Below are positions 60,934-64,000 of a stretch of 64,000 nucleotides of DNA, piece after piece. Under the pieces are notes generated by a model. It was not told where the DNA came from, did no database searches, and saw only the letters and a program-made list of their open reading frames with translations. This DNA is from Bradyrhizobium sp. CSA207 (GTDB taxonomy: Bacteria > Pseudomonadota > Alphaproteobacteria > Rhizobiales > Xanthobacteraceae): the NCBI RefSeq assembly GCF_029051685.1, contig NZ_JAACFT010000005.1, positions 1-64,000 of the forward strand, read 5' to 3'. Position 1 is the stretch's first letter, and each line of letters starts with the position of its first letter. The translations under genes and the position numbers were made by a program.

Positions 60934-60948
60934 CGCGCGCGCGACGCG

Positions 60949-61068
60949 GCCGCACGGTTGCTGGTCGACAGTCCGCTCGACAACATCGCCCTCATCAAGG
61001 ACCCCGCGAAGAACTTCGTGGTGATCATGAAAGGCGGCAGGATTTACAAGAATAGTCTCGCGCACTGA
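60949..61068 (+). pseudogene. C-terminal fragment of an amidohydrolase
   Basis: An open stretch reads ARLLVDSPLDNIALIKDP, then NFVVIMKGGRIYKN and a stop at 61066-61068. This is the typical C-terminal end of imidazolonepropionase-like amidohydrolases. No start or catalytic domain is present; the 5' side runs into the end of the FAD/Rieske gene. It is a deletion remnant. Confidence 0.7.
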
Positions 61069-61069
61069 G

Positions 61070-61163
61070 GAACTGATCGGGCGCTCCTCGCTCATCACCC
61101 TGCTCTATCGCCGTCAAGACACGCCGGCCTGCGCTGCGGCTTGCGGATGTGCTGGGAGCGTGA
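61070..61163 (+). pseudogene. Remnant of a second FCD-GntR gene
   Basis: GAACTGATCGGGCGCTCCTC and the following 45 bases closely match the GntR gene at 58,747-58,806. The sequence then jumps to the last 25 bases of the same gene (compare 58,949-58,973), including the stop. About 140 bases are missing between them. It is a broken paralogue. Confidence 0.75.
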
Positions 61164-61204
61164 GGGCAACGAGGCGTCCGCACGCGGAAGCGGCAGCCCC
61201 GGAA

Positions 61205-62182
61205 CTATTGCGGCTCCAGCCCGAGAGTCTTGATCGACTCCAGCCAGACCGGCCCTTCTTTTTCGTAGAGCGCAAGCGAGGATGCGCGATCCATTGCCGG
61301 CGAGTCGACGCCGAAGGCTTCGAGCAGCTTCTGCACGCGCTCCGTCTTGCCGCCTTCGACCATCAGCTTGGCGAACAGGTCGATCCGGTCCGCCGGTGTC
61401 GCAGCGGGCGCCACCAGCGCGGTAAAGCTGGTGAGCTGGAAGACATTGCCGGTGACCCCTTGCTCGACAAACGTCCCGGTTTCGGGCAGCTTCTTCATGC
61501 GCACCGGCGTCGGCACGGCAATCGGGCGGCCGACGCCGGTATCGAGCACCGGAAGCGCGGCCTGATAGCTGCCGACCGCCGCCTGGATCACCCCGGCGGC
61601 AAAATCCTGCCACATCGGCGCTTCGCCGCGGTAATGCACGATGGAAATGTCGAGACCGAATTGCCGGTTGAGCTCGGCGATCGCAATGTGCGCGAACGAG
61701 CCGATCCCGTAGGAGCCGGCCGTGACCTTGTTGCGACGCGCATAGGCGACGAACTCTTCCAGGGTCTTTGCATTGGTGGCGGAATGGACCACCAACGGCA
61801 GATGTCCCGAAGGCGTCATCGCGACGATTGTGAAATCCTTGTCCGGATCATAGGCCAGCGATTTCAGCAGCAGCCGGTTACCGAGCAGGGTGGACGAGAT
61901 CGTGTACATCAGCGTGTAGCCGTCCGGCGGGGAGTCCTTCACCAATTGCGCCGCCAGCGCGCCGCTGGCTCCGGTCTTGTTCTCGACGATGACTGGCTGG
62001 CCGAGCTTCTGAGAGATGTAATCGCCATAGGCACGGGCGAACGCATCGGTGATGCCGCCCGGCGGTGTGGAGACGACGATCCTGATTGCCCGGGTCGGCC
62101 AAGCTTCGGCCGAAGCAGTTTCAGCGGCGGCCAGCGTCAGGCATGCAATTGCGGCAGCCAGAATTCTCGCGGATGTCCACAC
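61205..62182 (-). CDS. Bug-family (TctC-like) periplasmic binding protein
   Basis: 325 residues. A signal peptide (ILAAAIACLTLAAAETASA) precedes the family opening WPTRAIRIVVSTPPGGITD. The motifs VIVENKTGASGALAAQLV and DGYTLMYTISSTL are typical of tripartite tricarboxylate transporter binding proteins. No TctA/TctB membrane genes are near, as is usual for the many orphan Bug proteins of this bacterial group. The ligand is unknown. Confidence 0.85.
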   Translation of the reverse strand: MWTSARILAAAIACLTLAAAETASAEAWPTRAIRIVVSTPPGGITDAFARAYGDYISQKLGQPVIVENKTGASGALAAQLVKDSPPDGYTLMYTISSTLLGNRLLLKSLAYDPDKDFTIVAMTPSGHLPLVVHSATNAKTLEEFVAYARRNKVTAGSYGIGSFAHIAIAELNRQFGLDISIVHYRGEAPMWQDFAAGVIQAAVGSYQAALPVLDTGVGRPIAVPTPVRMKKLPETGTFVEQGVTGNVFQLTSFTALVAPAATPADRIDLFAKLMVEGGKTERVQKLLEAFGVDSPAMDRASSLALYEKEGPVWLESIKTLGLEPQ

Positions 62183-63112
62183 CTCGGCGTCCCCCTTTTC
62201 CTTGCGTCATTGGGCAGCCGGCTGCCACCGGAACGAGATGTCACACGGGCAGAAGAGGGCGTCAAGAAATAGAGCAGCCTACGCCGTCCTCCGGGCTGAC
62301 GGCTTCGCGAAGCATCATCACGTTCATGCTGGCGAACAGCCGGTCCTGGTTGATCGCCCGCAGGACCTCGAGGGCCCTGGACAACGAGGCAGCCCCGCTT
62401 GACGCCGCCACCTTCACCGAGCCTGAGCGTGCCGCTGTCCAGGCCGATGACAACTGGGCCGCCTATGATCATGAAGAGCAGCAGGATCTACAAGAATATT
62501 CTCGTGCGCTGACGGGGGTGTGCTCGAACTCGCTGCTAACGCATGGTGCCCTGCAATTAAATCCGTTTCTCGTTCCAATCGTCCGCAACAGGCTTTCTGC
62601 GCCGCAAGCTGGCCGCGATCTGAGAGATCGCAACATGCCTCGCCTGGCTTGTCACAATCTTGGGTCGATCGTCGGAGGCATGGCTTCTCAGCGTTTCCAG
62701 CACCAGAAAGAATTTTTCGGCTAGCATGGTCAAGCTCGCTGACGCTTTGATCTCGCCGATCGAGGACGAGATTCGCCGTGAATTCGACCACTTGCTGCGC
62801 CCGGTAGCAAATTAATTCGTATCTGCAGGCCGGATTGTGACGAGCTTTGCCGGTTCCTCGCCTCCAATGCTTTGTGTGAATGATCGCTCGCTGTGACCCA
62901 ACGTTACTATTCATCGCGGACCGCTCCGGCTATATGGTGTCCCTTGTCATCGAACTGTCATGTAACCGTAAATGTTAAAGTCAGACGCAACGCCGTCCCA
63001 CAAAACTTCGAGCGCGCGGGGCGGAAACCCAATCCCGAAGGACAGCAAGAGGACGCAACACGCTGGCGGCTTCCTCAGGCAACGCGAATCCGGCGAGCCC
63101 GGTGCGGGATCG
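62183..63112. other. Degenerate intergenic region
   Basis: About 930 bases without an intact gene. A second amidohydrolase tail is recognisable at 62,468-62,512. Short frames elsewhere show no motif or ribosome site. The region appears to be the debris of former genes. Confidence 0.5.
62468..62512 (+). pseudogene. Second amidohydrolase C-terminal fragment
   Basis: The frame reads IMKSSRIYKNILVR and stops at 62510. The DNA aligns with the tail of the fragment at 60,949-61,068 (ATCATGAA...GCAGGAT.TACAAGAAT) with scattered substitutions. It is a separate, more decayed copy. Confidence 0.5.
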
Positions 63113-64000
63113 ATGCCCATTGCGGATGCTGTGGCTGATGAAACGCCGTCGCAAATCGCGACTTCTGCGCCGGAGCCGTCTCCGCCAAGCCTCGCCGCGT
63201 GTCCCGCGGGCGAGATCGAACTCAAGCTGCTCGTCGAAGCCGGTCGCATGCCGGATTTCGATGCCGCGCCGGTCATCGCGGCCAATGCGCGCAACAAGGG
63301 CACGCGCAGGCATCTGAAGTCCGTCTATTACGATACGCCGGAGCGGACGCTTCGGCGCAACGGCTTGAGCTTGCGCGTTCGCCACAGCGGCGCGCGCTTC
63401 GTGCAGACCGTCAAGACCGACGCTGCGGACGATCCGCTCCGCCGCGGCGAGTGGGAGGCGAGCGTCCCCTCGTTGGCGCCGGATCTGGCCCTGGCGATGC
63501 CCTTCATTCCGGAGAAGCTTCGCGTCAATCTCGAAGCGCGGCCGCTCGAACCTGTCTTCACGGCCGACATTCATCGCCACGCGCGTATCGTCGACTTGCC
63601 GTCCGGGACGGTCGAGATCGCCTTCGACCAGGGCCTCCTCACGGCGGGCGACCAATCGTTGCCGGTGAGCGAGATCGAGCTCGAGCTCAAGGGCGGCAGC
63701 GCCGGCACGATCTACGAGATCGCGCTGCGGCTTGCGGAGCATGGGTCGGTGAAGCCCTCGATCCGCAGCAAGTCGGCGCGCGGCTTCGACCTTGCCGCCG
63801 GCACGCCGCCATCGGTAAGCCGGCCGCGAAAGCTTCGCCTCGATCCATCGGTCGCGCTCGACGAGGCCTTCGCGACGATCCTGCGGTCCTGCTTCCTTCA
63901 TCTCATGCAGTCCCTGCCGGCCGCCGAAGACGGCCGCAATCCGGAAGGCGTGCATCAGCTTCGCGTCGCGCTGCGCCGGCTTCGATCGGTTCTCGATCTG
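63113..64000 (+). CDS. CYTH and CHAD domain protein, cut by window end
   Basis: At least 296 residues, open at the window end. After a Pro/Ala-rich leader the CYTH domain starts with EIELKLLVEAGRM, the ExExK motif of the tunnel fold that binds triphosphates. Then YYDTPERTLRRNGLSLRVR and QTVKTD follow, with the basic and acidic tunnel residues. The CHAD domain begins near residue 248 with ILRSCFLHLM, then EGVHQLRVALRRLRSVLDL. Such proteins act as inorganic triphosphatases or polyphosphate-binding proteins. ATG 63113 is a guess; the frame continues upstream without a better start. Confidence 0.85.
   Translation, partial: MPIADAVADETPSQIATSAPEPSPPSLAACPAGEIELKLLVEAGRMPDFDAAPVIAANARNKGTRRHLKSVYYDTPERTLRRNGLSLRVRHSGARFVQTVKTDAADDPLRRGEWEASVPSLAPDLALAMPFIPEKLRVNLEARPLEPVFTADIHRHARIVDLPSGTVEIAFDQGLLTAGDQSLPVSEIELELKGGSAGTIYEIALRLAEHGSVKPSIRSKSARGFDLAAGTPPSVSRPRKLRLDPSVALDEAFATILRSCFLHLMQSLPAAEDGRNPEGVHQLRVALRRLRSVLDL

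Noticed and set aside
62262..62453. Possible IclR-like fragment SLSRALEVLRAINQD on the minus strand
   Set aside because: Only a few residues resemble the helix of IclR regulators and the rest does not; too weak to list.
62981..63955. 324-codon minus-strand frame
   Set aside because: The plus strand codes for the CYTH-CHAD protein with clear motifs; the minus frame is its shadow.
1..64000. CRISPR array
   Set aside because: No regularly spaced identical repeats were found; the repeats seen are palindromes, tandem repeats or gene duplications.

Overview
The window looks like an alphaproteobacterial chromosome of Bradyrhizobium type: high GC, many long shadow ORFs, a cysE gene followed by a DUF3126 gene, a polyamine-type ABC operon, a Bug-family binding protein, and dispersed palindromic repeats. 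No species call is possible from sequence alone.

Positions 1 to about 35,565 are an integrated mobile element whose left end lies outside the window. It carries a frameshifted ardC antirestriction gene, a secreted RTX-like calcium-binding protein, a membrane-anchored retropepsin-like protein, a serine resolvase, two MOBQ-type (MobA/MobL) relaxases each with an RSF1010-like oriT beside it, two tandem VirD4/TraG coupling proteins, a ParB-like protein, and small element proteins. No mating-pair-formation genes are visible, so it is either a mobilizable element or the right part of an ICE. The cargo is defence-like: a secreted CHAT-type protease with a small membrane protein, a PD-(D/E)XK nuclease, a RES-domain protein, a type III-like restriction-modification pair, and a RecB-nuclease/Upf1-helicase protein convergent with a separate DNA methyltransferase.

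The right end is the most unusual part. A tyrosine recombinase gene lies between two tRNA-Leu(UAA) sequences. The one at 35,565-35,605 is only the 5' half of a tRNA, cut in the anticodon loop, and is read here as the attachment scar in the host gene. The one at 33,709-34,002 is complete but interrupted by a 205-nt group I intron, placed exactly inside the anticodon-loop sequence that would be the att core. I propose that the element brings a replacement tRNA whose intron hides the att core from the integrase.

From 35.6 to 64 kb the content is ordinary chromosome: a lipoprotein, an FAD monooxygenase with a zinc-finger protein, an alpha/beta hydrolase, a membrane protein, cysE, DUF3126, a thioesterase, two tandem caspase-family genes, a gamma carbonic anhydrase followed by a PAS protein without an output domain, an Rmf-like small protein, secreted small proteins, and a five-gene ABC transporter/racemase operon divergent from its likely GntR regulator. 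After an FAD/Rieske oxidoreductase come debris of an amidohydrolase and of a second GntR gene, a Bug-family binding protein, and a CYTH-CHAD gene cut by the window end.
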